Assembly (NCBI RefSeq): GCF_004346225.1
Contig: NZ_SMAJ01000001.1
Span: 372,001-436,000 of the forward strand
Length of the DNA stretch: 64,000 nt
Source of the DNA: Paralcaligenes ureilyticus
Lineage (GTDB): Bacteria; Pseudomonadota; Gammaproteobacteria; Burkholderiales; Burkholderiaceae_B
Reading direction: 5' to 3'
A program made the translations under genes and the position numbers. This document shows, piece by piece, positions 9,189 to 18,486 of the stretch (positions are counted from its first letter, which is position 1; each line of letters starts with the position of its first letter). Under the pieces are notes generated by a model. That model was not told where the DNA came from. It did not search any database and worked only from the letters and a program-made list of their open reading frames with translations.

Positions 9189-9461
9189 ATGAAAAAAACC
9201 GATCTGGAAAAGAACAAAGCCCTAAAGATTGTGGGAAAGATGAAGCAAAGCGCAATACCGGGCCGCTTCGCGGCGGACTCCAGCGTGGCGGCCATTGATC
9301 GCCGCGAGCAACGCAAGCTGGACCAGGCGCAAGGCCTGGTTTCGTTTCCAGTCAAGCTTAAACAAACCCTGATTGAAGAAATCCGCGCCCGCGCTACAGC
9401 ACAAAACCTGAGCGTTAGTCAGGTTGTTGGCGAGTTGCTGGAAAAAGGGTTGAAGGGCTGA
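9189..9461 (+). CDS. Small protein with ribbon-helix-helix-like C-terminus, 90 aa
   Basis: A 90-residue basic protein. Residues 1-48 are rich in Lys/Arg and charged (MKKTDLEKNKALK start). Residues 50-90 read as strand-helix-helix (VSFPVKLKQTLIEEI, then ARATAQNLSVSQVVGELL), the shape of Arc/CopG-type ribbon-helix-helix DNA-binding domains. It could be a small DNA-binding regulator or an antitoxin, but no toxin gene is adjacent. It stands alone between two repeat clusters. I cannot name the family. Confidence 0.55.
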   Translation: MKKTDLEKNKALKIVGKMKQSAIPGRFAADSSVAAIDRREQRKLDQAQGLVSFPVKLKQTLIEEIRARATAQNLSVSQVVGELLEKGLKG

Positions 9462-9477
9462 TGACACGCGTGGATAT

Positions 9478-9626
9478 GGCACCCACAAGGGGTGCCGCTA
9501 CGAAAGCGTACCGGTCGCTCATGTAGCGGCAGCCCTTGTGGCTACCATGGTGGCATGGATAGAAAATCGCGGTTCTATTTACGATTATTTATTAGATACG
9601 ATGGCAGCCACAAGGGCTGCCGCTAC
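9478..9626. repeat. REP-like palindrome cluster (3 copies), last copy supplies the livF stop
   Basis: Copies at 9478-9501 (minus, stem GGCACCC), 9523-9546 (plus, stem GGCAGCC with one arm change, GGCTACC) and 9603-9626 (minus, stem GGCAGCC). The GTAG head of the last copy overlaps the TAG stop codon of the LivF-like gene. Confidence 0.85.
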
Positions 9627-10342
9627 ATGCCTAGGTAAGCCTTGCGAACTTCGTCGGACGCGGCCAGTTCGGCGGCGGTTCCCTCGATGGCGATGCGCCC
9701 GCTTTGCATGACATACGCGCGCGCCGCCACTTCCAGGGCCTGCGCCATGTTCTGCTCGACCAGCAAAACCGACAGGCCGTGCTGCCGATTCAGCTCGGCC
9801 AGCGCATCGAAGACCTGCTCGACCAATAAAGGCGACAAACCCAGGCTGGGCTCATCGATCAGCAAGAGACGCGGCCCGCTCATCAGCGCCCGGCCTATGG
9901 CCAGCATCTGGCGTTCACCGCCGGACATCGTGCCGGCCAGCTGTTCGCGCCGTTCCTGCAAGCGTGGAAAAAGCGCATAGACCTGCTGCAGACGTTGCCG
10001 GTAGACGGCCTGGTCGCGCACGATATATGCGCCCAGATGCAGATTCTGCTCCACCGACTGACGTGCGAATACGCGCGCGCCCTCCGGGATCATGGCTATG
10101 CCTTTCTTGATCAGAGCCTCGGGGGGCTGTGCCGTAATATCCTGCCCCTCGAACGTCACCCGCCCGCTTCCCGGCTTGACCGACCCCACAATAGCCAGCA
10201 GGGTGCTGGATTTGCCCGCGCCGTTGGCACCCAGCAAAGCCGTTATTTCGCCGGCACGCACTTCCAGCGATATGCCCCGCACCGCCTGCACGCCGCCGTA
10301 GGCCACATTCAAATCCTTTACCGTCAGCATCGCTTCAGACAC
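9623..10342 (-). CDS. livF: Branched-chain amino-acid-type ABC transporter ATP-binding protein LivF-like
   Basis: 239 residues, normal for LivF. Walker A GANGAGKSS, signature TMSGGERQML, Walker B LLLIDEPSLGL followed by the LivF-typical SPLLVEQVF, and the H-loop region VLLVEQNMAQAL are all present. It forms the ATPase pair with the LivG-like protein upstream on the inner face of the membrane. The start is GTG at 10342, overlapping the LivG stop; an ATG at 10330 is an alternative. Its TAG stop lies within a GTAG repeat head. The true substrate of the operon is not fixed by sequence. Confidence 0.88.
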   Translation of the reverse strand: MSEAMLTVKDLNVAYGGVQAVRGISLEVRAGEITALLGANGAGKSSTLLAIVGSVKPGSGRVTFEGQDITAQPPEALIKKGIAMIPEGARVFARQSVEQNLHLGAYIVRDQAVYRQRLQQVYALFPRLQERREQLAGTMSGGERQMLAIGRALMSGPRLLLIDEPSLGLSPLLVEQVFDALAELNRQHGLSVLLVEQNMAQALEVAARAYVMQSGRIAIEGTAAELAASDEVRKAYLGM

Positions 10343-11057
10343 GGTACTTCCTTCCCAAATAGGCTTCGATCACAGCCGGATTGCGTACGATCTCCTGCGG
10401 CGGGCCTTCGGCAATCATCTGCCCGAAATTGAGCACCAGCACGCGATGCGCCAGGCGCATCACGACCTCGAGCACATGTTCGACAATGATCAGCGTAACC
10501 CCGGCGGCGTGAATACCGCGCAGAATTTCGGTCAAGGCAATCACCTCATTGGGATTCAAGCCGCCCGCCACCTCGTCAAGCAACAGCATCCGCGGCTCGG
10601 TGGCCAAGGCACGAGCCAGTTCCACCCGTTTCTGGCCCGCCACGTTCAATTCCGCCGCTCGCACGTCCATCCGGTCAGGCAAGCCTACCAGCTCCAGCAC
10701 ACGCTCGGACGCCTCGCGGGCATCCGCCAGCCTGGGATGGCGCAACAAGGCACCCACCATGGTGTTTTCCAGCACAGTCATCTGGCCGAAGCTGCGCGGT
10801 ATCTGATAGGTATGCACCAGGCCCATCGCCGCGATCTGTTCGGGCGCCAATCCCACCGTGGATTTGCCGTTGAACGTTATGGAGCCGGAACTCGGCTCAT
10901 GATGCCCCACCAGGCCATTGAAGAGCGTGCTTTTCCCGGCGCCGTTGGGGCCAATGATGGCCAGGATTTCACCCGCCTCGACCGTCAGGCTGATGTCCTT
11001 GTTGGCCACCAACCCGCCAAAGCGTTTGGTCAGGTCCTTAACGTCCAGTAGCGCCAC
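10335..11057 (-). CDS. livG: Branched-chain amino-acid-type ABC transporter ATP-binding protein LivG-like
   Basis: 240 residues with Walker A GPNGAGKST, the LivG-typical long insert before the signature (VHTYQIPRSFGQMTVLEN), signature-region NVAGQKRVELARALA, Walker B MLLLDEVAGGLNP and the H-loop IIVEHVLEVVMRL. The signature reads NVAGQ where most ABC proteins have LSGGQ; this kind of drift occurs in LivG-type proteins. The GTG start at 11057 overlaps the LivM end by 20 nt, and the 3' end overlaps LivF, so translation is probably coupled. Confidence 0.88.
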   Translation of the reverse strand: MALLDVKDLTKRFGGLVANKDISLTVEAGEILAIIGPNGAGKSTLFNGLVGHHEPSSGSITFNGKSTVGLAPEQIAAMGLVHTYQIPRSFGQMTVLENTMVGALLRHPRLADAREASERVLELVGLPDRMDVRAAELNVAGQKRVELARALATEPRMLLLDEVAGGLNPNEVIALTEILRGIHAAGVTLIIVEHVLEVVMRLAHRVLVLNFGQMIAEGPPQEIVRNPAVIEAYLGRKYRV

Positions 11058-12003
11058 GCCGCCTCCTCAGTGTTACCAGGCCGCCCGGCAAAAACAGCGT
11101 CACCAGCAAAATGGTCAAACCAAAAATCAGCAAACCCAGGCCCAGGCCTGAACTGCCCCACAACACGCGCGTGCCTTCGGACAAAGGGATCAGCAGCGCC
11201 GCGCCCAGCCACGGGCCGAACAGCGAGCCGATGCCGCCCAGAGTCGCCACCAGTACGATCTGCACGGAAAGCGTCAGGTTGAACATGGAATCGGGATCGA
11301 TAAAGCCCACATACATGGCGAAAAAGCCGCCCCATACGCCCGTGATGACCCCGGACCAGACGAAAGCCAGCATCTTGTAGCGCTCGGCCGGCACGCCCAG
11401 GCTGCGGGCCGCCCCTTCATCGCCATTGATGGCGCGCCAGTAAAAGCCGATTTTCGAATGCACCAGAAAATAGGTGCTTAGAAAGGTCAGCAGGCCCAAC
11501 GCAATGGCCATCCAGTAATACGGCACCTTGGTGCGAAACAGCAGCATCCAGGGCGCGCTGGCAATAGGCGCCTCCAGGCCCACCGCGCCACCGGCCCACG
11601 ACCAGTTGGTGACCAGGATCAGGCCAATCTGCAGCAGCCCTATGGTGGCCATGGCAAAGTAATGGCCGGATAACCGCAAGGTGGGCCGCCCCACCACATA
11701 GGCGATGACACCTGCGATCAGGCCGCCGACGGGAATCCCGATCAGCGGCGTCAGTTGCAGATGACGCAACAACAGCAGCGTGGTGTAGCCGCCTATGCCG
11801 ATAAATACACAATGCCCGAACGACACGCGGCCAAGGAACCCTCCCACCAGATTCCACGCGGCGCCCAGCGCGCCAAACATGACCACCAGCAGCAGCACCT
11901 GAATCGTGAACGTATCCGCGACCGCGAACGGCACCAGCGCCAACACTACCGCTACGATAATTGCGGCCAGCAAAGGCAGCCGCGAAACCGACGATTTGCT
12001 CAT
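11038..12003 (-). CDS. livM: Branched-chain amino-acid-type ABC transporter permease LivM-like
   Basis: 321 residues with about nine hydrophobic segments. Family landmarks are AAWNLVGGFLGRVSFGHCVFIGIGGY, GRPTLRLSGHYFAMATIG and the coupling loop INGDEGAARSLGVPAERYKMLAFVWSG. I start at the ATG at 12003 because the longer reading frame would add a Cys-rich leader with no family match. The ATG lies one base from the LivH stop. It forms the membrane channel together with LivH. Confidence 0.88.
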   Translation of the reverse strand: MSKSSVSRLPLLAAIIVAVVLALVPFAVADTFTIQVLLLVVMFGALGAAWNLVGGFLGRVSFGHCVFIGIGGYTTLLLLRHLQLTPLIGIPVGGLIAGVIAYVVGRPTLRLSGHYFAMATIGLLQIGLILVTNWSWAGGAVGLEAPIASAPWMLLFRTKVPYYWMAIALGLLTFLSTYFLVHSKIGFYWRAINGDEGAARSLGVPAERYKMLAFVWSGVITGVWGGFFAMYVGFIDPDSMFNLTLSVQIVLVATLGGIGSLFGPWLGAALLIPLSEGTRVLWGSSGLGLGLLIFGLTILLVTLFLPGGLVTLRRRRGATGR

Positions 12004-12004
12004 G

Positions 12005-12856
12005 TCACCACCGCCCGAACAGGCCGTGCGGCCGATACCAGAGCACCAGCACAAACACAATGTAGACGCTGACGGTCTTCAGTGCGGGCTCGACGAAATA
12101 ACCGGTCATGGCCTCGATCAGGCCTATCAGTATCCCAGCGATAAAGGCCCCCGGGAGCGAACCAAAGCCCCCCATGCAAACGGCGACAAACGCCATTAGG
12201 CCAAACACAGTGCCTACCGACGGGAACACATAGAAAAAAGTAGTAAGCAGCGCGCCGGCCAGGCCGACCACGGCGCTACCCAGCACCCAGACCTGCGCAT
12301 TGACACGATCGGGCGAGATGCCCACCAGCGCGGCAACCTGGCGATCTTCGGCCACCGCTTGCAGCGCATGGCCCCAGCGGGTGCGATAGACCAGGAAAAA
12401 CAAGGCGACAATCACCACCAGCGCCACGATTCCCGTGACGACTTGCGGGCGCCCGATAGAGATCCCCCCCAGGCTGATGCTGCCCGAGATCAGCGTATCG
12501 GGCAGGCTGCGATAATCGGGGGTAAAGAAGATGAAGGCCAGCTGCTGCAACACGACGGCAAGCCCGAAGGTAGCCAGAATAATGGCCATGGGCGGCCCTT
12601 TCTGCAAACGGCGTATCACCAGAGAGTACGTCATGAAACCGACGAATCCCAGCAAACAGGCCACCAGCGGCGCGGACATGGTCGGATCGACGTGGCCCAG
12701 GGTAAACATCCAGTACGCGGCATACATGCCCAGCATCAGGAACTCGCCATGGGCAAAGTTCAGGACATCGGTAATGCCCCATATCAACGCCAGGCCGACG
12801 GCCACGGCGGCATAGATCAAGCCATTGAAAAGGCCTGCCGAAAGCGCTTCAAACAT
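12005..12856 (-). CDS. livH: Branched-chain amino-acid-type ABC transporter permease LivH-like
   Basis: 283 residues with about eight membrane segments. The N-terminus GLFNGLIYAAVAVGLALIWG and NFAHGEFLMLG are diagnostic for LivH, as is the coupling segment LQAVAEDRQVAALVGISPDRVN. The ATG at 12856 was preferred over 12889 because the family starts just before this segment. It follows the binding-protein gene by 48 nt. Confidence 0.88.
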   Translation of the reverse strand: MFEALSAGLFNGLIYAAVAVGLALIWGITDVLNFAHGEFLMLGMYAAYWMFTLGHVDPTMSAPLVACLLGFVGFMTYSLVIRRLQKGPPMAIILATFGLAVVLQQLAFIFFTPDYRSLPDTLISGSISLGGISIGRPQVVTGIVALVVIVALFFLVYRTRWGHALQAVAEDRQVAALVGISPDRVNAQVWVLGSAVVGLAGALLTTFFYVFPSVGTVFGLMAFVAVCMGGFGSLPGAFIAGILIGLIEAMTGYFVEPALKTVSVYIVFVLVLWYRPHGLFGRW

Positions 12857-12904
12857 GCAAAACTCCAATGGGCGGGCCTGGCGGCCCACCCTGCGCTATC
12901 TTGC

Positions 12905-14155
12905 TTACTTCCAGCTAAAGGGCAAAGTTGGCATGGTGCTGTCCAGCTTGTATTTTTCGGGCCAGACGGTGTGGTACTGGCTACCCTTGAGTTCAAGGAT
13001 CAGGCCAGAGCCTTTGTCGTTCTGACCCTTGGCATCAAACTTGACGCCTGCCCACGGCATGATCAACTGCGCATCATCCATATTGGTGGCGACCAATGCC
13101 TTGCGGATAGCCTCCGGATCGGTCGAGCCCGCGCGGTTGATGGCTTCGGCCAGCACCAGCACGCCTTGCATCGAACGCGCATTGTTGCCGTTCATGTCCT
13201 TGCCGGTCTTGGCCTTGTACATGTCGTTGATGGTCTTGATGATGGGCTTGGCGGTCGTCAGATCGTTACCCCAGACATCGCGCGTCAACACGCCCTGCAC
13301 TTGCGGGCCCACTTCCTTCACAAAGCGCGAATCGATGAAGCCCGCATCATTGGCCAGGAAAACCGGCGGCGCATATTTCATTTCACGCATGGTCCGCACG
13401 AACAGCATGGCGTCGGACGTATAGCTGGCGAAAATAGCCACATCGGGCTTGGCGGCAGCCAGTTTTTGCACTTCGGCCGAAACCGATGCCGAGCCCGCCG
13501 CGTAGGCGATATTGGCGACGATGGTGCGATGGTATTTCTTGGCGAATTTCTCGACCGCCTTGTAGGTATTCACGCCGAAGTCGGTATTCTCGTACACCAC
13601 GGCAATCGTCTTGGTCGGCACTTTTTTCACGCCATCCAGAAACTGCATCATGTTGTCGACGAAGGTGTCGTCATTGGGCGTGGTGCGAAAGAACCACTTG
13701 TAGCCGCGCTCGGTCAGGTCGGGGCTGCTGGATTCCCCATTCAGAAAGGGGATGCCCATCTGTTCGGCGACCCGGCTGGCCGTCTTGGTGACTGCCGACT
13801 GATACGCCCCCGTGAGTGCCACCACTTTTTCTTGCCCCAGCAGGCGCTGCGCGTCGGCCAGCCCCACTTCGGGCTTGCCTTGGGAATCGGCAAACACCAC
13901 CTCGATCTTGGCGCCGCCCAAATTGGGCAGGCCAGAGCCCGCCGCCAGCGGAATGCCCTTGAGTTCAGGGTGCGGATTATTGACGATATCCACCGCCAGC
14001 TCGATGGCGGCCTTGATCTCGGCGCCTGTCGAGGCCAGCGCGCCGCTCAACGGATAAATGGCCCCGATGCGCACCGTTTTCGTCTGCGCCACGGCGGGTT
14101 GCCCAAACGCCAGTGCAACGCAGGTTGCGATACCGGCTATCAGTTGCTTATTCAT
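12905..14155 (-). CDS. ABC transporter substrate-binding protein, Leu/Ile/Val-type (periplasmic)
   Basis: 416 residues. A Sec signal peptide (MNKQLIAGIATCVALAFG, cleavage near AVAQ) precedes a type I periplasmic binding fold: VRIGAIYPLSGALASTG, then DSQGKPEVGLADAQRLL, VVALTGAYQSAVTKTASRVAE and IPFLNGESSSPDLTERG. Members bind branched-chain amino acids, amides, urea or aromatic acids, and the ligand cannot be read from sequence alone. AAGGAGA lies 9 nt before the ATG. It is the second gene of a six-gene operon after the DUF1445 protein. Confidence 0.87.
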   Translation of the reverse strand: MNKQLIAGIATCVALAFGQPAVAQTKTVRIGAIYPLSGALASTGAEIKAAIELAVDIVNNPHPELKGIPLAAGSGLPNLGGAKIEVVFADSQGKPEVGLADAQRLLGQEKVVALTGAYQSAVTKTASRVAEQMGIPFLNGESSSPDLTERGYKWFFRTTPNDDTFVDNMMQFLDGVKKVPTKTIAVVYENTDFGVNTYKAVEKFAKKYHRTIVANIAYAAGSASVSAEVQKLAAAKPDVAIFASYTSDAMLFVRTMREMKYAPPVFLANDAGFIDSRFVKEVGPQVQGVLTRDVWGNDLTTAKPIIKTINDMYKAKTGKDMNGNNARSMQGVLVLAEAINRAGSTDPEAIRKALVATNMDDAQLIMPWAGVKFDAKGQNDKGSGLILELKGSQYHTVWPEKYKLDSTMPTLPFSWK

Positions 14156-14257
14156 TTCTTCTTCTCCTTAATAATTCAAAATCGAAAACCGGACGAACGG
14201 GTCAAGCCTACGATGGGCCAAACCCACAAGCGCCGGCCACCAACACGCCGCTGGCGC

Positions 14258-15067
14258 TTAAAACGAGGCCAGTTTGCTATTTAACAGATCGGTCACCAAC
14301 ATATGTCCCGGCGCATGTGTAATACAGAATTCCGGCTTGATTGCCGCAACGACCGACTGGGGCGTTACGCCGCAAGCCCAGAATACCGGCACTTCGCCGG
14401 CGCGAATCTCGACCGGATCGCCATAGTCGGGGCGGCCAATATCGGCGATGCCAATCAGCGCCGGGTCGCCGAAATGAACCGGGGCGCCGTGCACGGAGGG
14501 AAAACGCGACGTTACCTGAATGGCGCGAATAGCCTCGGCCGCCTTCATCGGGCGCATCGACACGACCAGAGGCCCCGAAAACACCCCTGCCGCCTGAGTA
14601 GCCACGGCAGTGCGATACATAGGCACATTGCAACCCTGCTCGATGTGGCGCACCGGCAAGCCGTTGTCCAGCATGGCCTCTTCAAACGAGAATGAGCAAC
14701 CGATCAGAAAGGACACGAGATCGTCGCGCCAGACCGATTTCACGTCGGTGGGCTCGTCGGCCAGAACGCCTTCGCGCCAGACCCGATAACGAGGGATGTC
14801 CGAACGTATGTCGATATCATGGCCCAGCGCGGCCAGGGACGGATCGCCCGGATCGGACATCGCCAGCAGGGGACAAGGCTTGGGATTGCGTTGACAAAAC
14901 AGCAGGAAGTCGGCCGCCAGCGCACGGGGCAAAATGGCCAGGTTGGCCTGCACGTGCCCAGGAGCGAGGTTTGCGGTAGAGGTCGTCAGTTTCCCCGAGC
15001 GCGCATCCAGGCGCACCCGGTACGACGGCGATGACTGGCTACCCTTTTCGGCTTGCACCGACAGCAT
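14258..15067 (-). CDS. Putative hydro-lyase, DUF1445/YcsI family
   Basis: 269 residues, normal for the family. Characteristic segments include [13 protein letters not shown] near the N-terminus, [27 protein letters not shown], the Cys-containing [13 protein letters not shown] and the C-terminal [12 protein letters not shown] and [12 protein letters not shown]. The family is annotated as hydro-lyase and is related to vertebrate D-glutamate cyclase; it often sits beside oxoprolinase genes, which are not seen here. As first gene of this operon, 102 nt before the binding protein, it probably acts on the imported compound or a breakdown product (inference). Confidence 0.85.
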   Translation of the reverse strand: MLSVQAEKGSQSSPSYRVRLDARSGKLTTSTANLAPGHVQANLAILPRALAADFLLFCQRNPKPCPLLAMSDPGDPSLAALGHDIDIRSDIPRYRVWREGVLADEPTDVKSVWRDDLVSFLIGCSFSFEEAMLDNGLPVRHIEQGCNVPMYRTAVATQAAGVFSGPLVVSMRPMKAAEAIRAIQVTSRFPSVHGAPVHFGDPALIGIADIGRPDYGDPVEIRAGEVPVFWACGVTPQSVVAAIKPEFCITHAPGHMLVTDLLNSKLASF

Positions 15068-15188
15068 GTTTGTCTCCGGTTATTTTCGTGTGGAATCCCA
15101 CGCCCAACCCTTTGCGGAGGATCGGTTATGGGGAATGAAATTAGGCTATAAGGCGGCCAATGTCAAGACAAACTACGGGTCGGTTTTT

Positions 15189-15303
15189 GTAGCGGCACCC
15201 CTTGTGGGTGCCATAATCGGCGTCAATCAAGACAGTATCCTGCATAGATGGCACCCACAAGGGGTGCCACTACAAAAATGGCCGCCACAAGGGCTGTCGC
15301 TAC
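15189..15303. repeat. REP-like palindrome cluster (3 copies plus a half copy)
   Basis: Copies at 15189-15212 (plus, stem GGCACCC), 15250-15273 (minus, same stem) and 15280-15303 (minus, decayed stem GGCCGCC against GGCTGTC). A further half copy, GCCTGTCGCTAC, sits at 15306-15317. They fill most of the 254-bp gap between the DUF1445 gene start and the end of the HisP-like gene. Confidence 0.82.
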
Positions 15304-15321
15304 ATGCCTGTCGCTACGGGC

Positions 15322-16089
<768 letters not shown>

Positions 16090-16102
16090 AAACCTGTCGA
16101 CT

Positions 16103-16822
16103 CTAATGGGTTGGAAGTGGTTTTAAAAAGACCAGACATCGCCGTTCCAGCACGCGAAACGCAGCCACCAGCACGATCGCCACAACGGCGTAGAAAATCG
16201 CCGCAATGCCAAAGGCCGAGAATGACGCGTAAGTGGCGCTGTTCACATCGCGCGCCACTTTCAGCAGCTCTGGAACCGTAGCGGTAAAGGCGATCGAGGT
16301 GCAGTGCAAAAGGATGATCACCTCGTTGCTGTAATACGGCAATGCGCGCTTTAGCGCAGAGGGCAGGATAAGCTTGGTGTAGATTTTGACCCTGGAAAAC
16401 CCGAACGCCCGCGCCGCCTCGATTTCGCCGGCCGGAATGGAACGGATGGAACCGGCCAGGACTTCGGTCAGATAAGCACAGCAGTTGAAGCTGAATGCCA
16501 CAATGACGCAGTTCAGCCCGCTGCGGAAAAATTCGGATAGCGCGACGGTATGGCGAACAAACTCCAGACTGAAAAAGCCTGTGTAGACAATCAGAAGCTG
16601 CACATAGAGCGGCGTACCGCGGATAACAAAGGTATACAGTTGCACCGGCCGGCTCAGGCGCTTGTTCGACGACGCCCGCAGTATCGCAAGCGGTATCGAA
16701 GCCAGGAAAGCGATCACCAAAGTCAGAACCAGTATCCAAAGCGTCATGGCCAAGCCGGAGATATCCCAGCCATTCCCGACTCCCAGATACTGAGGCCAGT
16801 ACTCCTTCAATATCTCGATCAA
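16103..16822 (-). CDS. Polar amino-acid ABC transporter permease, HisM-like
   Basis: 239 residues, about five membrane segments. [20 protein letters not shown] and the coupling motif [30 protein letters not shown] identify a HisM/ArtM-type permease. It overlaps the upstream permease gene by 4 nt (ATGA), so the two are probably made together and form a heterodimer. Confidence 0.9.
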   Translation of the reverse strand: MIEILKEYWPQYLGVGNGWDISGLAMTLWILVLTLVIAFLASIPLAILRASSNKRLSRPVQLYTFVIRGTPLYVQLLIVYTGFFSLEFVRHTVALSEFFRSGLNCVIVAFSFNCCAYLTEVLAGSIRSIPAGEIEAARAFGFSRVKIYTKLILPSALKRALPYYSNEVIILLHCTSIAFTATVPELLKVARDVNSATYASFSAFGIAAIFYAVVAIVLVAAFRVLERRCLVFLKPLPTH

Positions 16823-17505
16823 AGCTGCACCTCTTTGACACCGACACCGAAGCGCTTGCCAATACGCGACAGCGCGAGCAAGGTTGCACAGGTAAAGGCA
16901 AGATAAATCAGGGCTGCCAGGATGTTGAAGAAAAACAGATGCTGGGTTGATCTTCCCGCTTGCTGGCTGATGCTGATGACATCGACCAGGCCGATGATCG
17001 ACACCAGCGCGGTCGACTTGATGATGACCTGAATATTATTGCTGAACCCCGGCAAGGCAAAGCGCACCATTTGAGGCAGGGTTATTTTCCTGAAAACCAG
17101 GCCATCGCCCATCCCGGTGGACAGTGCCGCCTCGATCTGCCCGCGCGGCACAGACTCCAGCGCCCCGCGAAACGTTTCCGTCATGTAGGCGCCATATATG
17201 ACCGCCAATGTGACGACCCCGGCGGTGAACGCGTTGATTTCAACCAAGCCGATGCCCAGCATGACACACACCCAATTCAGGAAAATCTGCAGGTTATAGA
17301 AAACCAGCAGCATGATCACCAGATCGGGGATACTGCGAATCACGGTCGTGTAGGCGGTCGCCATATAGCGCAGCCCGATGTTGCCGGATGTCTTGCACAA
17401 GGCACCCGCAATGCCCATCACTGTCGAAAAGAAAACGGATAGCAGGGTAAGCGCCAGGGTCATGAGCGTACCTTGCAGAATCAACGGCCCGTACCCGTAC
17501 AACAT
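16819..17505 (-). CDS. Polar amino-acid ABC transporter permease, HisQ-like
   Basis: 228 residues. Typical features are MLYGYGPLILQGTLMTL at the start, TVIRSIPDLVIMLLVFY and the coupling motif QIEAALSTGMGDGLVFRKITLPQMVRFALPG. The ATG at 17505 fits HisQ length and has AAGG upstream; the open frame extends to 17577 but would overlap the binding-protein gene. It partners the HisM-like protein. Confidence 0.88.
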   Translation of the reverse strand: MLYGYGPLILQGTLMTLALTLLSVFFSTVMGIAGALCKTSGNIGLRYMATAYTTVIRSIPDLVIMLLVFYNLQIFLNWVCVMLGIGLVEINAFTAGVVTLAVIYGAYMTETFRGALESVPRGQIEAALSTGMGDGLVFRKITLPQMVRFALPGFSNNIQVIIKSTALVSIIGLVDVISISQQAGRSTQHLFFFNILAALIYLAFTCATLLALSRIGKRFGVGVKEVQL

Positions 17506-17551
17506 GTGCTTTACCTTGCTATCCGCTTGAGGCGATTGGACAAATGCCCTA

Positions 17552-18328
17552 TTACTGCTTGGGATCCACCAAGCCATATTTGGCGTACTTGTCGAGAATC
17601 TTTTTATAGGTGCCGTCGGCTTTCATGCCGGCAATCGCACCATTGACTGTGTCCCTCAAGGCCGCATCGTCAAGCCTGAAGCCGGCACTCGCGCCGTACC
17701 CAAAGACCTGAGGATCCTCAACCGGCGTTCCGGTCAGGTGAAACCCCTTGCCACTGGGGCTCTCGAAAAAGAACTGGGCCGCCGCCGCATTCTGCAAGGT
17801 ACCGTCGATCCGGCCCAACGCGAGATCCTGTTTTGCCAAGTCGTCATTCTGGTATGAAACCAGATTGACTCCCTTGCCCTTCCAGTGCTTGTTCGCATAG
17901 GCGGCCTGGGTGGTCCCTTGCACGATGCCGATTGTTTTGCCCTTGAGCGATTCAACGGTCGTATCCAGAGTCTTGCTCTCGGGCACCATCATGCGCGACA
18001 CGCTGGCATAGAGCGGCGTACTGAACAGAACCTGTTGCTTCCGCTTTTCGGTGATCGTCAGCCCCGACAAAATGGCGTCAATCTTTTTGGCATTAAGGGC
18101 GGGAATAACGCCATCGAAATTCATTTTGACCCATTCGCATTTGGCATGCAGGTGTTCGCAGATTGCGTTGCCGGCCTCAATATCGAAGCCCACCAGGTTC
18201 CCTTTCGCATCGACAGACTCGAATGGAGCAAAGGTGGGGTCCACGCCAAATCGAATCTTGTCTACTGCCTGGGCCTGCGCAGCGAACGCACAGGCGGCAA
18301 ATAATGCGGCAAATAGTGTCTTGTTCAT
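17552..18328 (-). CDS. Polar amino-acid ABC transporter substrate-binding protein, HisJ/ArgT-like (periplasmic)
   Basis: 258 residues. A signal peptide (MNKTLFAALFAACAFAAQAQA) precedes a type II periplasmic fold: IRFGVDPTFAPFESVDAKGNLVGFDIE, AICEHLHAKCEWV, DAILSGLTITEKRKQQVLFS and GKTIGIVQGTTQAAYA. The two Cys residues in the CEHLHAKC segment match the disulfide seen in HisJ and LAO-binding proteins, so a basic amino acid is the likely ligand (inference). The ATG at 18328 gives a proper signal peptide. It heads the four-gene uptake operon. Confidence 0.87.
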   Translation of the reverse strand: MNKTLFAALFAACAFAAQAQAVDKIRFGVDPTFAPFESVDAKGNLVGFDIEAGNAICEHLHAKCEWVKMNFDGVIPALNAKKIDAILSGLTITEKRKQQVLFSTPLYASVSRMMVPESKTLDTTVESLKGKTIGIVQGTTQAAYANKHWKGKGVNLVSYQNDDLAKQDLALGRIDGTLQNAAAAQFFFESPSGKGFHLTGTPVEDPQVFGYGASAGFRLDDAALRDTVNGAIAGMKADGTYKKILDKYAKYGLVDPKQ

Positions 18329-18486
18329 GTTGTTTCCGAAAAAGTGCAGGTGAATAAAAGGCATAGTAATTTAAAGTTATGTATATACAAGTGGGATAAT
18401 CCCTAGTACTATTGAAGCGAAGGCTCAAAAGCTTCGCAGCCGTCTTTTATAACTCCTTTTTTATAACTCCAGCCAGGAATAGTTCA

